Numbered from the stretch's first letter, positions 22,433-33,448 are shown. The stretch is DNA of 64,000 bases from Azospirillum thiophilum (GCF_001305595.1 NZ_CP012401.1:496001-560000); one strand, 5' to 3'. Numbers and translations: made by a program. The notes: generated from the letters alone by a model not told the origin.

Positions 22433-25400
22433 TCAGCTGCAGCCGGTGGTCGACCCGCAGCTGTCACACTTCAGGCAGGTGCCGTTGCGCACCAGGGTCA
22501 TGTTGCCGCACTCGCCGCAGGGATCGCCCTCATAGCCGCGGGCGCGGGCCTCGCGGATGCGGTCGAAGCGCTGATCGCTGGTGCTGCCGCCATAGGCGGT
22601 GCCGGTGGCAGCGCCGGACGCGACATGGCCCTGGGCGGTGGCCGCGGCGACCGTCGGGCTGGCCGCCATCGCGGCCTGGGCGGACGCCTGCATCCCGGCG
22701 GACGCGGTGGCGCTCACCGCCGCGGTGTCTGTGCCGGTGGCGGCGAAGGCTGCGGCGGCGCTGGCACGCTGGGTCTGGCCACCATGCAGGACGCGCAGGT
22801 TGTTGCGGACATAGCCGGTCGAGGCGATGCGGCGGACGATGTCGGACGGCTGCACCTGGGTGTCCGGCAGGTCGCCCTGCTTGTCGCCGTTGCCGACGGT
22901 GAAGGGCACCAGATCCTCCGGCGTGGCGTGCGCCAGATCGGTGCGGTTCAGGTAGGAAATGGCGATCTCGCGGAAGAGGTAGTCGATGACCGAGGTCGCC
23001 ATCTTGATGGTGTCGTTGCCGGTCACCATGCCCGACGGCTCGAAGCGGGTGAAGGTGAAGGCCTCCACGAACTCCTCGAGCGGCACGCCGTACTGCAGGC
23101 CGATCGACACCGCGATGGCGAAATTGTTCATCAGCGAGCGGAAGGCGGCGCCTTCCTTGTGCATGTCGATGAAGATCTCGCCCAGCCGGCCGTCCTCATA
23201 CTCGCCGGTGCGCAGATAGACCTTGTGGCCGCCGACATTGGCCTTCTGGGTGTAGCCCTTGCGACGGTGCGGCAGGCGCTCGCGGGCGGAGCTCTTGCGC
23301 TCCACCACCCGCTCGATCACCTTCTCGACGATGCGCTCGGTGACCATCTGGGCGCGGACGGCGGCCGGCGCCTCGATCATCGCCTCGACCGCCTCGCCGT
23401 CCTCCTCGTCGTCGAGCAGGGCGGCCTGCAGCGGCTGGCTCAGCTTGGAGCCGTCGCGGTACAGCGCATTCGCCTTCAGCCCCAGGCGCCAGGACATCAG
23501 GTAGGCGTCCTTGCACTCCTCCACCGTCGCCGAGTTCGGCATGTTGATGGTCTTGGAGATGGCGCCGGAGATGAAGGGCTGCGCCGCCGCCATCATCGTG
23601 ATGTGCGATTCCCAGGACAGGAAGCGCTTGCCGATGCGGCCGCAGGGGTTGGCGCAGTCGAACACCGGCAGATGCTCGTCCTTCAGGAAGGGCGCGCCCT
23701 CCAGCGTCATGGCGCCGCAGCAGAAGGTGTTGGCCAGCTCGATCTGCGACTTGGTGAAGCCGATGTGGCTCAGCAGGTCGAAGCCCGGAGCGTCCAGCGT
23801 CTCGGCCGGGATGCCCAGCGTCTGGGTGCAGAAATCGGCGCCGATGGTCCAGCGGTTGAAGACGAACTTGATGTCGAAGGCGGTGCCGAGGTTGCCTTCC
23901 AACCGCTCCAGCAGTGCGTCGGTGAAGCCCTTGGCCTTCAGCGACTCGTGGTTGATGCCCGGCGCGTTCTTCAGCGTGCCGTGGCCGACGGCGTAGAGCG
24001 CGATCTGCTCGATCTGCGAGGGCGTGTAGCCGAGCGTCTTCAGCGCCTCCGGCACCAGCCGGTTGACGATCTTGAAATAGCCGCCGCCGGCCAGCTTCTT
24101 GAACTTCACCAGCGCGAAGTCGGGCTCGATGCCGGTGGTGTCGCAGTCCATGACCAGGCCGATGGTGCCGGTCGGGGCGACCACGGTGGCCTGGGCGTTG
24201 CGGAAGCCGTGAGCCTCGCCCAGTTCCAGCGCCTCGTCCCACACGCGGACGGCGGCGAGCGCCAGATCCTGGTCCGGGCAGAGGTCGGCGACGAAGGGCA
24301 CCGGCTCGACCGCCAGCCCCTCATAGCCGTTCATCTCGCCGTTGGCGGCGCGGCGGTGGTTGCGGATGACCCGCAGCATGTGGTCGCGGTTGGCCTCGAA
24401 GCCCGGGAAGGTGCCCAGCTCCTGCGCCATCTCGGCCGAGGTGGCATAGGCGACGCCGGTCATCACCGCGGAGATGCCGGCGCAATAGGCGCGGCCTTCG
24501 TCGCTGTCGTAGGAGAGGCCCGTGGCCATCAGCAGGCCGCCGAGATTGGCGAAGCCCAGGCCAAGCGTGCGGAACTCGTAGGAGAGCTGGGCGATTTCCT
24601 TGGACGGGAACTGCGCCATCAGCACGGAGATTTCCAGCACGACGGTCCACAGGCGGCAGGCGTGCTCGAACGCCTCGACGTCGAAGGAACCGTCCTTCAG
24701 CCGGAAGGACATCAGGTTCAGCGACGCCAGATTGCAGGCGGTGTCGTCGAGGAACATGTATTCCGAGCACGGGTTCGAGGCGTTGATGCGCCCCGAGGCC
24801 GGGCAGGTGTGCCACTCGTTGATGGTGCTGTCGAACTGCACGCCCGGATCGGCGCAGGCCCAGGCGGCGTAGCCGACCTTGTCCCACAGGTCGCGGGCGC
24901 GGATGGTCTTCATCACCTTGCCGCTGGTGCGGCCGATCAGGTTCCAGTCGGCATCGTCCAGCACCGCCTGCACGAACTCGTTGGAGACGCGCACCGAGTT
25001 GTTGGAGTTCTGGCCGGAAACCGTCAGGTAGGCTTCCGAATCCCAGTCGGTGTTGTAGGTCTTGAACTCGATCGAGGTGAAGCCCTGGCCGGCGAACTGG
25101 ATCACGCGCTGGATGTAGTTCTCCGACACCTGATCCTTGCGGGCGGCGAGGATCGCCTTCTTGAGCTCCTTGTTCTCCTTCGGATCGAGGCCCTTCTGGG
25201 CGGCGGCCATCACCTCGACCAGGTGCTTCTGGCAGATGCGGGAGCCGGTCACCAGTGCGGCGACCTTCTGCTCCTCGTTCACCTTCCAGTCGATGTAGCC
25301 TTCGATGTCCGGATGGTCCATGTCCACCGTGACCATCTTGGCCGCACGACGGGTGGTGCCGCCCGACTTGATGGCGCCGGCCGCGCGGTCGCCGATCTTC

Positions 25401-26173
25401 AGGAAGCTCATCAGGCCCGACGACTTGCCGCCGCCGGCCAGCTTCTCACCCTCGCCGCGGAGCTTGGAGAAGTTGGAACCGGTGCCCGAGCCGTACTTGA
25501 ACAGGCGCGCCTCGCGCACCCACAGGTCCATGATGCCGCCCTCGTTCACGAGGTCGTCGGCGACCGACTGGATGAAGCAGGCGTGCGGCTGCGGATGCTC
25601 ATAGGCCGAGGCCGACGAGGTCAGCAGGCCGGTCTTGAAATCGACGTAGAAATGGCCCTGGCTCGGGCCGTCGATGCCGTAGGCCCAGTGCAGGCCGGTG
25701 TTGAACCATTGCGGGCTGTTCGGGGCCGCCATCTGGGCGGCCAGCATGAAGCGCATCTCGTCGAAGAAGGCGCGGGCGTCGGCCTCGCCGTCGAAATAGC
25801 CGCCCTTCCAGCCCCAATAGGTCCAGGTGCCGGCCAGACGGTCGAAGACCTGGCGGGCCGAGCTCTCGCCGACGAAACGCTTCTCCTTGGGCAGGGCGGC
25901 CAGCTTCTCGGTGTCGGCCTCCTTGCGCCACAGCCAGGACGGAACGGTGTTCTCCTCCACGGCGCGGAGCGCGGCGGGGACGCCGGCCTTGCGGAAATAC
26001 TTCTGGGCCAGGATGTCGCTGGCGACCTGCGAGAAGTTGTCCGGCACCTCGATGCCGGTCTGCTGGAAGACGATGGTGCCATCCGGGTTGCGGATCTCGC
26101 TCGTCGCCTGACGGAAACCGAGGCTGGCGTAGGCGTCCTGACCTTCGTGCGTGAAACGACGCTCGATCCGCAT
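22433..26173 (-). CDS. nrdJ: adenosylcobalamin-dependent (class II) ribonucleotide reductase
   Basis: A 1246-residue reductase that makes deoxyribonucleotides with coenzyme B12, so it does not need oxygen. The long NrdJ type is recognisable from the N-terminal block through the catalytic barrel ([28 protein letters not shown] regions with redox Cys) to an Ala-rich linker and a C-terminal zinc-ribbon tail with [13 protein letters not shown] and a final CS. It is a single gene with a hairpin terminator. A candidate NrdR box lies about 230 bases upstream. No other reductase class is visible in the window. Confidence 0.95.
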   Translation of the reverse strand: MRIERRFTHEGQDAYASLGFRQATSEIRNPDGTIVFQQTGIEVPDNFSQVASDILAQKYFRKAGVPAALRAVEENTVPSWLWRKEADTEKLAALPKEKRFVGESSARQVFDRLAGTWTYWGWKGGYFDGEADARAFFDEMRFMLAAQMAAPNSPQWFNTGLHWAYGIDGPSQGHFYVDFKTGLLTSSASAYEHPQPHACFIQSVADDLVNEGGIMDLWVREARLFKYGSGTGSNFSKLRGEGEKLAGGGKSSGLMSFLKIGDRAAGAIKSGGTTRRAAKMVTVDMDHPDIEGYIDWKVNEEQKVAALVTGSRICQKHLVEVMAAAQKGLDPKENKELKKAILAARKDQVSENYIQRVIQFAGQGFTSIEFKTYNTDWDSEAYLTVSGQNSNNSVRVSNEFVQAVLDDADWNLIGRTSGKVMKTIRARDLWDKVGYAAWACADPGVQFDSTINEWHTCPASGRINASNPCSEYMFLDDTACNLASLNLMSFRLKDGSFDVEAFEHACRLWTVVLEISVLMAQFPSKEIAQLSYEFRTLGLGFANLGGLLMATGLSYDSDEGRAYCAGISAVMTGVAYATSAEMAQELGTFPGFEANRDHMLRVIRNHRRAANGEMNGYEGLAVEPVPFVADLCPDQDLALAAVRVWDEALELGEAHGFRNAQATVVAPTGTIGLVMDCDTTGIEPDFALVKFKKLAGGGYFKIVNRLVPEALKTLGYTPSQIEQIALYAVGHGTLKNAPGINHESLKAKGFTDALLERLEGNLGTAFDIKFVFNRWTIGADFCTQTLGIPAETLDAPGFDLLSHIGFTKSQIELANTFCCGAMTLEGAPFLKDEHLPVFDCANPCGRIGKRFLSWESHITMMAAAQPFISGAISKTINMPNSATVEECKDAYLMSWRLGLKANALYRDGSKLSQPLQAALLDDEEDGEAVEAMIEAPAAVRAQMVTERIVEKVIERVVERKSSARERLPHRRKGYTQKANVGGHKVYLRTGEYEDGRLGEIFIDMHKEGAAFRSLMNNFAIAVSIGLQYGVPLEEFVEAFTFTRFEPSGMVTGNDTIKMATSVIDYLFREIAISYLNRTDLAHATPEDLVPFTVGNGDKQGDLPDTQVQPSDIVRRIASTGYVRNNLRVLHGGQTQRASAAAAFAATGTDTAAVSATASAGMQASAQAAMAASPTVAAATAQGHVASGAATGTAYGGSTSDQRFDRIREARARGYEGDPCGECGNMTLVRNGTCLKCDSCGSTTGCS

Positions 26174-26916
26174 GATGACACTGTCCCTTGCTGGAGCCCG
26201 CCGTGGCGGACTCGAATGGAAATAGGGGCGACCCGTCCCGAAAAGCGGGTACCGGCAACGGGCACGGCGCCGTACGGCAGGGGCCCGAAGCCCGACTGCA
26301 CGCCGTCGCCGCTATCCTTGCCGGGACCGGGGCCGCCGTTTGGACGGCCGGGTCACGTGGGCTGCATCCTAGCCAGCGCGGCCGGGGCAAGCAAGCCCCA
26401 CTCTGCTAGATATTGTGGTTGACATCACCGAACCCCTCAAACTCTTGAGTCTTTGGTGTTCAACCCGTCGCCGGGGATCCTGTTCCCGCCCGCCAAGCAT
26501 TTTTTTCGGACAGGGACGGCAGGGCCGCGGCACGGCTGCGAGGCACGTCAAGGCACTCGAACGGCCGCCAATGCCGGATCGGGCGGCGACACAGCTGATT
26601 AGAGCGCAAAACGCGCCGGTCCGCCAGAGCTTCCTTGCGGAGAAAATCAACATCTTGTTGCCTACGCCCCGTTGCACCCACCACCGATTCTCCGCGAGGC
26701 GACTCGGGCGGAATTGGCGGACTCCAAGGAACGACTCGAAAAACCCGGTCCTCCCGCCTCCGAGTCGCCGCCGGCCCGGCCGCGGATGGCGAGGGAAGAT
26801 GGCCGGGGAAGGCGGTCGGGGAAGATGGCATGGATAAGGAGCGGAAACCGTGGACCCGCAACTTTTTCCTGTGCCCATGGTTGGGAAGCGGTGGATTCAA
26901 GGGAGGGGAAACGCCC
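26174..26916. other. nrdJ upstream region and gap before the PRC-barrel gene
   Basis: A 743-base region between divergent genes. Apart from the NrdR-like box (annotated separately) I see no gene. The open frames here are GC-rich shadows without ribosome sites. I looked for a cobalamin riboswitch before nrdJ and saw no convincing B12 box. Confidence 0.4.
26403..26418 (-). promoter_or_regulatory. candidate NrdR box upstream of nrdJ
   Basis: The minus strand reads CCACAATATCTAGCAG, close to the palindromic NrdR operator consensus (ACACwATATmTwGTGT-like). NrdR is the ATP-cone repressor that controls ribonucleotide reductase genes in most bacteria. A second, poor match lies about 40 bases further upstream. 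The site is about 230 bases from the nrdJ start, which requires a long leader. Confidence 0.45.
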
Positions 26917-27369
26917 ATGGAGACGCCCATGCACAAGATGTGGTCCATATTGCCCGCGCTGACGCTGCTGGTCGGCATCGCGGCCCCGCCGGAGTCGGCA
27001 GCCCAAACCATCCTCGTCGACAGCCCGACTCCGGTGGTCGGCGCCGCGGTGGAGCGCAAGACCGGTCCCAGCGTCGACCAGTTGATGAACCGCAGCGTCG
27101 TCGGTGCCGACGGGGCGAGGATTGGCACCGTCACAGACGTGATCCTCAACGACCGGGGCGAGGCCCAGTACATCGTCATCCATTCCGGCGGCCTGTTCGG
27201 CTTCGGCGGCAAGGACATCGCGGCCGACCTGACCCTGGCCGACCTCCGATCCGGCAGCGAAGCGATCCAACTGCGTGACGTGACCGCGGCCAGCGTCCGC
27301 GACATGCCGGAGTTCCGTTACGACGACAGCATCACGTCCCTGACCCGCAGCCCGGAGTCGCGGCGGTAA
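26917..27369 (+). CDS. exported PRC-barrel domain protein
   Basis: A 150-residue protein from the ATG at 26917, which has GGGAGGGGA a few bases upstream; the frame is open before it but that part is not protein-like. Residues 1-29 form a signal peptide (MHKMWSILPALTLLVGIAAP, cleavage probably after ESAAQ). A PRC-barrel domain follows: LMNRSVVGADGARIGTVTDV, then GEAQYIVIHSGGLFGFGGKD and a final strand region. PRC-barrel proteins of this exported kind are common in alphaproteobacteria and often linked to stress or the cell envelope, without a defined activity. Confidence 0.82.
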   Translation: METPMHKMWSILPALTLLVGIAAPPESAAQTILVDSPTPVVGAAVERKTGPSVDQLMNRSVVGADGARIGTVTDVILNDRGEAQYIVIHSGGLFGFGGKDIAADLTLADLRSGSEAIQLRDVTAASVRDMPEFRYDDSITSLTRSPESRR

Positions 27370-27387
27370 CAACCGGATGGAACAACG

Positions 27388-27424
27388 AAAAAGGCCGCGC
27401 CCCAACCGGGACGCGGCCTTTCTC
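27388..27424. terminator. bidirectional terminator
   Basis: A stem with AAAGGCCGCG / CGCGGCCTTT between the convergent PRC-barrel and rpsA genes. The minus strand ends in TTTTTCGTTGTT and the plus strand in TTTCTCTC, so it serves rpsA best and the PRC-barrel gene too. Confidence 0.8.
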
Positions 27425-27512
27425 TCAACCCTACCGGGAGATCGCAAGCCCCCTCCACCCTCGGCGGACCGGAGGTCCGTCCGATGCCGCGGGGGAGGAG
27501 GGCGTCAGGCGA

Positions 27513-29219
27513 TCACTCGTCGTTCTGCTGCTTGCGCTTCAGAGCGGCGCCCAGGATGTCGCCCAGCGAGGCGCCCGAGTCGGACGAACCGAACTCGGCC
27601 ATCGCCTGCTTCTCTTCCTCCATCTCGCGGGCCTTGATGGACAGCGAGATGCGGCGGGACGCGCGGTCGATCTGGGTGACCTTGGCATCGACCTTCTCGC
27701 CGACGGCGAAACGGTCGGGGCGCTGTTCGGAACGGTCGCGGGACAGGTCCGACTTGCGGATGAAGCCGGTGTAGCCCTCGCCGACGGTCACTTCGATGCC
27801 GCCGTCCGTCACCTGCGTCACGGTGCAGGTCACGACCTCGTTCTTCTTCAGGCCGGCGGTGGCCGACTCGAAGGGATCGCTGGCGAGCTGCTTGATGCCG
27901 AGGCTGATGCGCTCCTTCTCGACGTCGACGTCGAGAACCTTGACCTTGACGCGGTCGCCCTTCTTGAACTCGGCGATCGCCTCTTCACCCGACTTGTTCC
28001 AGTCGAGATCGGACATGTGGACCATGCCGTCGATGTCGCCCGGCAGGCCGACGAACAGACCGAACTCGGTGATGTTCTTGACTTCGCCTTCCAGCTCGGT
28101 GCCCGGACCGAACTTGTCGGTGAAGGTCTCCCACGGGTTGTCCAGGCACTGCTTCAGGCCGAGGCTGATGCGGCGCTTCTGCGGATCGACGTCCAGGACC
28201 ATGACCTCGACTTCCTGCGAAGTCGACACGATCTTGCCCGGATGGACGTTCTTCTTGGTCCAGGACATTTCCGAGACGTGGACCAGGCCCTCGATCCCCG
28301 GCTCCAGCTCCACGAAGGCGCCGTAGTCGGTGATGTTGGTGACGCGGCCCTTGAACTTGGCGCTGACCGGGTACTTGGCCTCGACGCCTTCCCACGGATC
28401 GGCTTCCAGCTGCTTCATGCCGAGGCTGATGCGCTGGGTCTCCGGGTTGAAGCGGATGACCTGGACCGTGACGGTCTGGCCGATCTGCAGGGCTTCCGAC
28501 GGATGGTTGATGCGGCGCCACGCGATGTCGGTGACGTGCAGCAGGCCATCGACGCCGCCCAGGTCGACGAACGCACCGTAGTCGGTGATGTTCTTGACGA
28601 CGCCCTGGAGGATCTGGCCTTCCTTGAGGTTGGCGACCAGCTCCGAACGGGCCTCGGCGCGGCTCTCTTCGAGCACGGCGCGGCGCGACACGACGATGTT
28701 GCCGCGCGAGCGGTCCATCTTCAGGATCTGGAACGGCTGCGGGGTGCCCAGCAGCGGGGAGATGTCGCGGACCGGACGGATGTCGACTTGGCTGCCGGGC
28801 AGGAAGGCCACGGCGCCCGACAGGTCGACCGTGAAGCCGCCCTTGACGCGGCCGAAGATGACGCCGGTGACGCGGGTCTGGTCGTTGAACGACTTCTCCA
28901 GCAGAGCCCAGGCCTCTTCGCGCTTCGCCTTCTCACGGCTCAGCATCGCCTCGCCGTTCTTGTCTTCCATCCGCTCGAGGTAGACCTCGACGGTGTCGCC
29001 CGCCTTCAGCTCGGGCGGCTGGCCGGCAACGGCGAATTCCTTCAGCGCGACGCGGCCTTCCGACTTCAGACCGACGTCGATGGTGACCATGTCGTTCTCG
29101 ACGGCGACGACGCGTCCCTTGACGACCGTGCCTTCGAGCGACTCGGCCGCGCCCAGCGACTCTTCCAACAGAGACGCGAAGCTTTCCTTTTCGACCGTGC
29201 GGGCCAGTGACTGTGCCAT
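27513..29219 (-). CDS. rpsA: 30S ribosomal protein S1
   Basis: A 568-residue RNA-binding ribosomal protein that brings mRNA to the 30S subunit. The ATG at 29219 (MAQSLARTVEKESF) follows a TAGGAG site. Repeated S1 motifs (OB-fold) run through the protein, seen as recurring ITDYGAFVDL, ITDYGAFVEL and ITEFGLFVGL elements and RISLGMKQL / RISLGLKQC / RISLGIKQL ends of successive domains, consistent with six S1 domains. It is downstream of cmk on the same strand, as in many proteobacteria. Confidence 0.98.
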   Translation of the reverse strand: MAQSLARTVEKESFASLLEESLGAAESLEGTVVKGRVVAVENDMVTIDVGLKSEGRVALKEFAVAGQPPELKAGDTVEVYLERMEDKNGEAMLSREKAKREEAWALLEKSFNDQTRVTGVIFGRVKGGFTVDLSGAVAFLPGSQVDIRPVRDISPLLGTPQPFQILKMDRSRGNIVVSRRAVLEESRAEARSELVANLKEGQILQGVVKNITDYGAFVDLGGVDGLLHVTDIAWRRINHPSEALQIGQTVTVQVIRFNPETQRISLGMKQLEADPWEGVEAKYPVSAKFKGRVTNITDYGAFVELEPGIEGLVHVSEMSWTKKNVHPGKIVSTSQEVEVMVLDVDPQKRRISLGLKQCLDNPWETFTDKFGPGTELEGEVKNITEFGLFVGLPGDIDGMVHMSDLDWNKSGEEAIAEFKKGDRVKVKVLDVDVEKERISLGIKQLASDPFESATAGLKKNEVVTCTVTQVTDGGIEVTVGEGYTGFIRKSDLSRDRSEQRPDRFAVGEKVDAKVTQIDRASRRISLSIKAREMEEEKQAMAEFGSSDSGASLGDILGAALKRKQQNDE

Positions 29220-29394
29220 TGAAACTCCTAAAGGTGGCGCGAAAGCGGCCCCGTTCCGGTCCCTCCCGCGGCAAAACGGGTGGGACCTCGACCGAACCGC
29301 CGCGCCGGGCACCACGCCCGGCGACTTGGTTGATGGTTTTCCGTGGAGGGCGTCCGACCCGCCCGCGCCGCTCCCGACCGCCGCAGCCGCGGCA

Positions 29395-30138
29395 TCACGC
29401 CGCCGGCTTCAGACCGGTCTTCGAGCCGATGTGAGCGACCGCCATCGAGAACACCTGATCGGCATCGAGAGCGGAAGTATCAAGCACAAAAGCGTCGACA
29501 GCCGGACGGAGCGGGGCTACCGCTCTCTGGCTGTCACGCGCATCACGAGCCTTCATGTCCTCCAGGACATCGGAGGATATAGCCGGAATCCCCCGCCGCT
29601 GCAACTCCCTGAGTCGGCGTTCGGCCCGGACCTCCACCGAAGCGGTAACGAACAGCTTGGCCTGGGCGTCGGGGCAGACCACCGTGCCGATGTCGCGCCC
29701 GTCCAGCACGGCCCCCGGCGCCCCGCCCGGGGGATGGCTGGCGAAACGCCGCTGGAAGTCGAGCAGCGCCGCCCGCACCTCCGGCACCGCCGCCACCTTG
29801 CTGGCCGCCTGCGCCGCCTCGTCGGTGCGCAGCGCCACCTCCTGCAGGATGGGATGCTCGGGATGCAGCTCGTAGGCCGCGCGCGCCGCCGCCGCGTTGT
29901 CGGCCGGATCGCCGCCGGCGCGCAGGACCGAAACGCCGACCGCGCGGTACAGCACGCCGGTGTCGAGATGGGCGAAGCCGAAGGCGTCGGCGATGCGCTG
30001 CGACAGGGTGCCCTTGCCGCTGGCGGCCGGGCCGTCGATGGCGACGACGATCGACACGACCGGTTCGCCCTGGCCCGGTTCGCCCTGGCCCGGCTCGGTC
30101 TCGCCCGGTTCGTCCTGATTGGAGAGCGGCTGCGTCAT
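29395..30138 (-). CDS. cmk: cytidylate kinase
   Basis: A 247-residue kinase that phosphorylates CMP and dCMP. The P-loop is [11 protein letters not shown], followed by [11 protein letters not shown] and the CMP-binding [14 protein letters not shown], then [10 protein letters not shown] and [13 protein letters not shown]. The N-terminus before the P-loop is about 25 residues longer than usual and contains short tandem repeats ([12 protein letters not shown]). It lies 4 bases after the aroA stop, so the two are co-transcribed, with rpsA next. Confidence 0.96.
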   Translation of the reverse strand: MTQPLSNQDEPGETEPGQGEPGQGEPVVSIVVAIDGPAASGKGTLSQRIADAFGFAHLDTGVLYRAVGVSVLRAGGDPADNAAAARAAYELHPEHPILQEVALRTDEAAQAASKVAAVPEVRAALLDFQRRFASHPPGGAPGAVLDGRDIGTVVCPDAQAKLFVTASVEVRAERRLRELQRRGIPAISSDVLEDMKARDARDSQRAVAPLRPAVDAFVLDTSALDADQVFSMAVAHIGSKTGLKPAA

Positions 30139-30142
30139 CGCC

Positions 30143-31507
30143 TCACGCCTCCACGATCGCGGCGCCCAGCCCGTTCATCAGCCCGACGAAACCGGGGAAG
30201 CTGGTTTCGATGAAGGCGCCGTCGTCGACCGACACCGGCTCCTCCGTCGCCATGCCCAGCACCAGGAAGCTCATGGCGATGCGGTGGTCCATGGCGGTGG
30301 CGACGGTGGCGCCACCCTTCGGCGGCTTGCCGGTGCCGTGCACGGTCAGGCTGTCGTCGGCGCCGACCTCCACCGACACGCCGCAGCGGGTCAGGCCTTC
30401 CGCCACCATGGCGAGGCGGTCGCTTTCCTTCACCCGCAGTTCCTTCAGGCCCAGCATCACCGTGTCGCCCTCGGCGCAGGCGGCGGCGGCGGCCAGCACC
30501 GGGTACTCGTCGATCATGCTGGGGGCGCGGTCGGCCGGCACCACCACGCCCTTCAGGCGGCTGTGCCTGACCCGCAGGTCGGCCACCGGCTCGCCCGCCT
30601 GGTCGCGGCGGTTCTCGAAGGCGATGTCGGCGCCCATCTCGACCAGCGTGTCGTAGAGGCCGGTGCGGCGCGGGTTCATGCCGACATCGTTCAGCACCAA
30701 CTCCGAGCCCGGCCGCAGCAGGGCGGCGACCGCCGGGAAGGCGGCGCTGCTGGGATCGGCCGGGACATGGATGGTCCGGCCGGTCAGTTCCGGCTGGCCG
30801 ATGACGGTGACGGCAAGCGCGCCGTCCTCCAGCCGCTCGGTCGTCACGGTGGCGCCGAAATGGCGCAGCATCAGTTCGGTGTGGTCGCGCGTCGGCTCGG
30901 TCTCGATCACCGTGGTGGCGCCGGCGGTGTTCAGCCCGGCCAGGATGATCGCCGACTTCACCTGGGCCGAGGCGACCGGCAGGCGGTAGGTGATCGGGAC
31001 CAGCTGGTCGCTTCCCACCACGGTCAGCGGCAGCCGCCCGCCGGACCGGCCGACGAAGCGGGCGCCCATCTCCTCCAGCGGCTTGGTGACGCGGGCCATC
31101 GGCCGCTTGTTCAGCGAGGCGTCGCCGGTGAAGACGCAGGTGATCGGATGGGCGGCGACCAGCCCCATCAGCAGGCGGGCGGCGGTGCCGCTGTTGCCCA
31201 TGTCCAGCACCTGCGCCGGCTCCTGCAACGCGCCCAGCCCGACGCCGCGCACGCGCCAGACGCCGGCCCCGGACCCATCGTCTTCGCGCTCCGCCCAAGC
31301 ACCCAGCAGGCGCATGGCGGCGGCGGTGTGCAGGACGTCCTCGCCCTCCAGCAGGCCATGGATCACCGTCTCGCCAACGGCGATGGCGCCCAGCATCAGC
31401 GACCGGTGCGAGATCGACTTGTCGCCGGGCACGCGGATGGCACCCCGGATCGCGCCGGTGACGGTGGAGCGCAGCGGCCTTGCATGGGTCAGGGGGGCCT
31501 GCGACAT
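30143..31507 (-). CDS. aroA: 3-phosphoshikimate 1-carboxyvinyltransferase (EPSP synthase), class II-like
   Basis: A 454-residue shikimate-pathway enzyme joining PEP to shikimate 3-phosphate. The ATG at 31507 has GAAGGA upstream; the frame extends further but that part is not protein-like. Visible motifs: PGDKSISHR at 27-35, [12 protein letters not shown] from 104, [18 protein letters not shown] at 180-184 and RDHTE at 207-211. The last two and GDKS match the motif set used for class II (CP4-like, glyphosate-tolerant) EPSP synthases rather than the E. coli type. It heads the aroA-cmk-rpsA cluster. Confidence 0.95.
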   Translation of the reverse strand: MSQAPLTHARPLRSTVTGAIRGAIRVPGDKSISHRSLMLGAIAVGETVIHGLLEGEDVLHTAAAMRLLGAWAEREDDGSGAGVWRVRGVGLGALQEPAQVLDMGNSGTAARLLMGLVAAHPITCVFTGDASLNKRPMARVTKPLEEMGARFVGRSGGRLPLTVVGSDQLVPITYRLPVASAQVKSAIILAGLNTAGATTVIETEPTRDHTELMLRHFGATVTTERLEDGALAVTVIGQPELTGRTIHVPADPSSAAFPAVAALLRPGSELVLNDVGMNPRRTGLYDTLVEMGADIAFENRRDQAGEPVADLRVRHSRLKGVVVPADRAPSMIDEYPVLAAAAACAEGDTVMLGLKELRVKESDRLAMVAEGLTRCGVSVEVGADDSLTVHGTGKPPKGGATVATAMDHRIAMSFLVLGMATEEPVSVDDGAFIETSFPGFVGLMNGLGAAIVEA

Positions 31508-31920
31508 GGGACGGGTCCTTCGGATCGGAACGTGAAGCGGTTGTGGCCGCGTTCCTATCACAGCCCCAGCCCCGATGCGAGGGGGCCGGGCGGCAGGACC
31601 TGGCGAAGGAGCCCTTGCAGAGGATCGGGGCGTGGCCCGCCCCGCACATGAAAAGAGGCCGCACGACGGCGGCCCCGAGTTCAAGGAGGATACCAAATGG
31701 AGGCCCAAATGGAGGCATTGCACGATGTGCAGCTCCGTTGTAGCGAACTATGGTTAACCCACTGTAAAGACACCCCCTGTCCGGGCGGGATACCTCTTTC
31801 CCGCGGCCCTTGCGACGCTGCGGACGTCCGGCCGCTTCATCTTTTTTTTGACAAGCGCCTCGGGGCGTGGCAAAGGGCGCCTCTTGAGAACCCCCTGATT
31901 TTTGTGACGGAGGACGTGGC
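31508..31920. promoter_or_regulatory. divergent promoter region aroA / FYDLN gene
   Basis: A 413-base gap between divergent genes. A TTGACA hexamer at 31848-31853 precedes the FYDLN gene, but I see no good matching -10 element. The ORFs that cross this gap lack support. Confidence 0.35.
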
Positions 31921-32307
31921 GTGGCCAAACCCGAATGGGGCGTCAAGCGCATCTGCCCGAGCTGTGGCGCTCGTTACTATGACATGCGCAAGGACCCGCC
32001 GGTCTGCCCGAGCTGTGGCGCGCAGTTCGACCCCGAGGCTCTGCTGAAGTCCCGCAAGGCCCGCCCGGCCCCGGTCGACGACACCAAGAAGGTGGTGGTG
32101 GTCGCCGAGGACGAGGAGGAGGTCGAGGCCGAGGCCGAGACTCCGGAGCTGGAGGATGTCGAGGACGGCATGTCCGTCGAGGACATCGAGGAGGCCGACG
32201 ACGCCACCGAGGACGAGGACGATGTCCTCATCGAGGACACGTCCGAGCTTGGCGAGGACGACATGGACGAGGTCGTCGTCGAGGGCGAGGACGAGGAGGA
32301 GCGGTAA
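31921..32307 (+). CDS. FYDLN-acid family (TIGR02300-type) protein
   Basis: A 128-residue protein starting at GTG 31921 after an ACGGAGGAC site. The N-terminus has a zinc-ribbon-like pair ICPSCGARYYDMRKDP and CPSCGAQFDPE; the YYDM segment is the family's F/Y-Y-D-L/M-N/R motif. From about residue 65 the protein is an extremely acidic Glu/Asp tail. The family is widespread in alphaproteobacteria, without a known function, and often sits near aroA and a tRNA as here. The acidic tail may mimic nucleic acid or bind basic proteins; that is speculation. Confidence 0.9.
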   Translation: MAKPEWGVKRICPSCGARYYDMRKDPPVCPSCGAQFDPEALLKSRKARPAPVDDTKKVVVVAEDEEEVEAEAETPELEDVEDGMSVEDIEEADDATEDEDDVLIEDTSELGEDDMDEVVVEGEDEEER

Positions 32308-32453
32308 TACCGCCCTTCCCGGCGGAGCGGGGAGCGGCGGCGGCGATGGGAAAAAGCGGAAAAAGGTGAATTTTCCGCTTGCATCACTCCACCGCCTGAC
32401 TATTATCCCGCTCCACCAAGGCCGGACGGAAACGACCGGCCCCCAGGGACAAA

Positions 32454-32529
<76 letters not shown>

Positions 32530-32533
32530 TCAT

Positions 32534-32572
32534 AAAGCCAGCAACCTCAATGGGTTGCTGGCTTTTCCTTTT
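32534..32572 (+). terminator. tRNA-Ala terminator
   Basis: A 13-bp stem (AAAGCCAGCAACC / GGTTGCTGGCTTT) with a 6-base loop followed by a T-rich run, beginning 5 bases after the tRNA. Confidence 0.85.
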
Positions 32573-32778
32573 TTACGGCGCTCTTGTTTTTGAGCCGACT
32601 TCAACGAGGCTTCAACGAGCATTCCGGGAGATCGGTGCGACCAGAAGGCTGCTTGATCTCATCGTCCTCGAGGCTAACTCACAGCCCCCACCATTTTCGA
32701 CCGACCGCACTCCACATTCTGTCGCCGAATCGGGCTGCTGCACGGAGATGATGAGGACAGGAGATTGCCCCCTGGTGA

Positions 32779-33250
32779 TCAGGCGACGCGGACAGAGTTC
32801 GGGCATCCAAGGTCGAGCATGCAGTTGAGGACCGCGACGCCGATGGCGACCTCGGTGGCCTGCGTCTGATCGGAATGGAAGCGCAACGCCTCGCTGAGGA
32901 CGCTTTTCCATCGCGCTATTTGGCTCTCCACACCCGCCCGCTTATTGCAGCCGCTGGTCCGCTGCCATGCCATACGGCCCGTCTGCGCGATCATCTGAAT
33001 GTGACGATCGCGTTGAGTCGGTGTGGTGTCGGCCATCTCGCTGAACACTGCGTCGCTGCGCGGCGGTGCCACGCCCGCGTAGACGCCACTCCGGTCATAC
33101 GCACCGCCCCCCCCGGTCAGAGAGGCCACAGGTCCTACGATATAATCGAGCAAGGGACCAACTTGGGAGGCATCATCGAAGCCGCGGTCGGTCAGCGTGG
33201 CGGCGACGATCCGACCCATGCCCATCCCAATGTGCAGGACGCGCCAGGAG
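32779..33250 (-). pseudogene. 5'-truncated IS5-type transposase
   Basis: The C-terminal part of a DDE transposase of the IS5 group: DDASQVGPLLDYI, GGGAYDRSGVY with a DDE-region motif, then KRAGVESQIARWK and the ending GVAVLNCMLDLGCPNSVRV, which closely follows the usual IS5 C-terminus. The transposase-like reading continues upstream of the internal ATG at 33225 to about 33250 (SWRVLHIGMGMGRIV). The N-terminal third is missing, and the sequence upstream belongs to another small ORF. It is a dead fragment. Confidence 0.75.
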
Positions 33251-33448
33251 AGCCGCCGCGAGCGCCGCGTCGGCCCGCGCCATTACCTCGGCGCGATTGG
33301 GGCCGGACCCGTCGCAGTCACGCCGCGGTCGGGGATCGTGGAGATCGACAACGCGATAAGCCCAGGCGCCGCCGATGCGCCAAATAAGAGCCTGACGCTC
33401 GCCTTCAACCCGCCGCCACACTCCCCCGTCCAGCGTCCATCCGGTCAT
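33251..33448 (-). pseudogene. small ORF truncated at the transposase fragment
   Basis: A frame opening at 33448 (MTGWTLDGGVWRRVEGERQA...WAYRVVDLHD) in a different frame from the transposase. Its plausible protein (about 66 residues, ending ...ALAAALLA) runs into the IS5 fragment at about 33250, beyond which its frame is only transposase shadow. It resembles in style the small Trp-containing proteins encoded at 41398-43311. Probably a gene cut by the insertion; family unknown. Confidence 0.35.

Noticed and set aside
26174..26420. Cobalamin riboswitch before nrdJ
   Set aside because: Expected for a B12-dependent enzyme, but I could not find a B12 box or the fold on the minus strand.
22274..26422. 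1382-codon ORF antisense to nrdJ
   Set aside because: Shadow frame; the minus strand is a complete class II ribonucleotide reductase.
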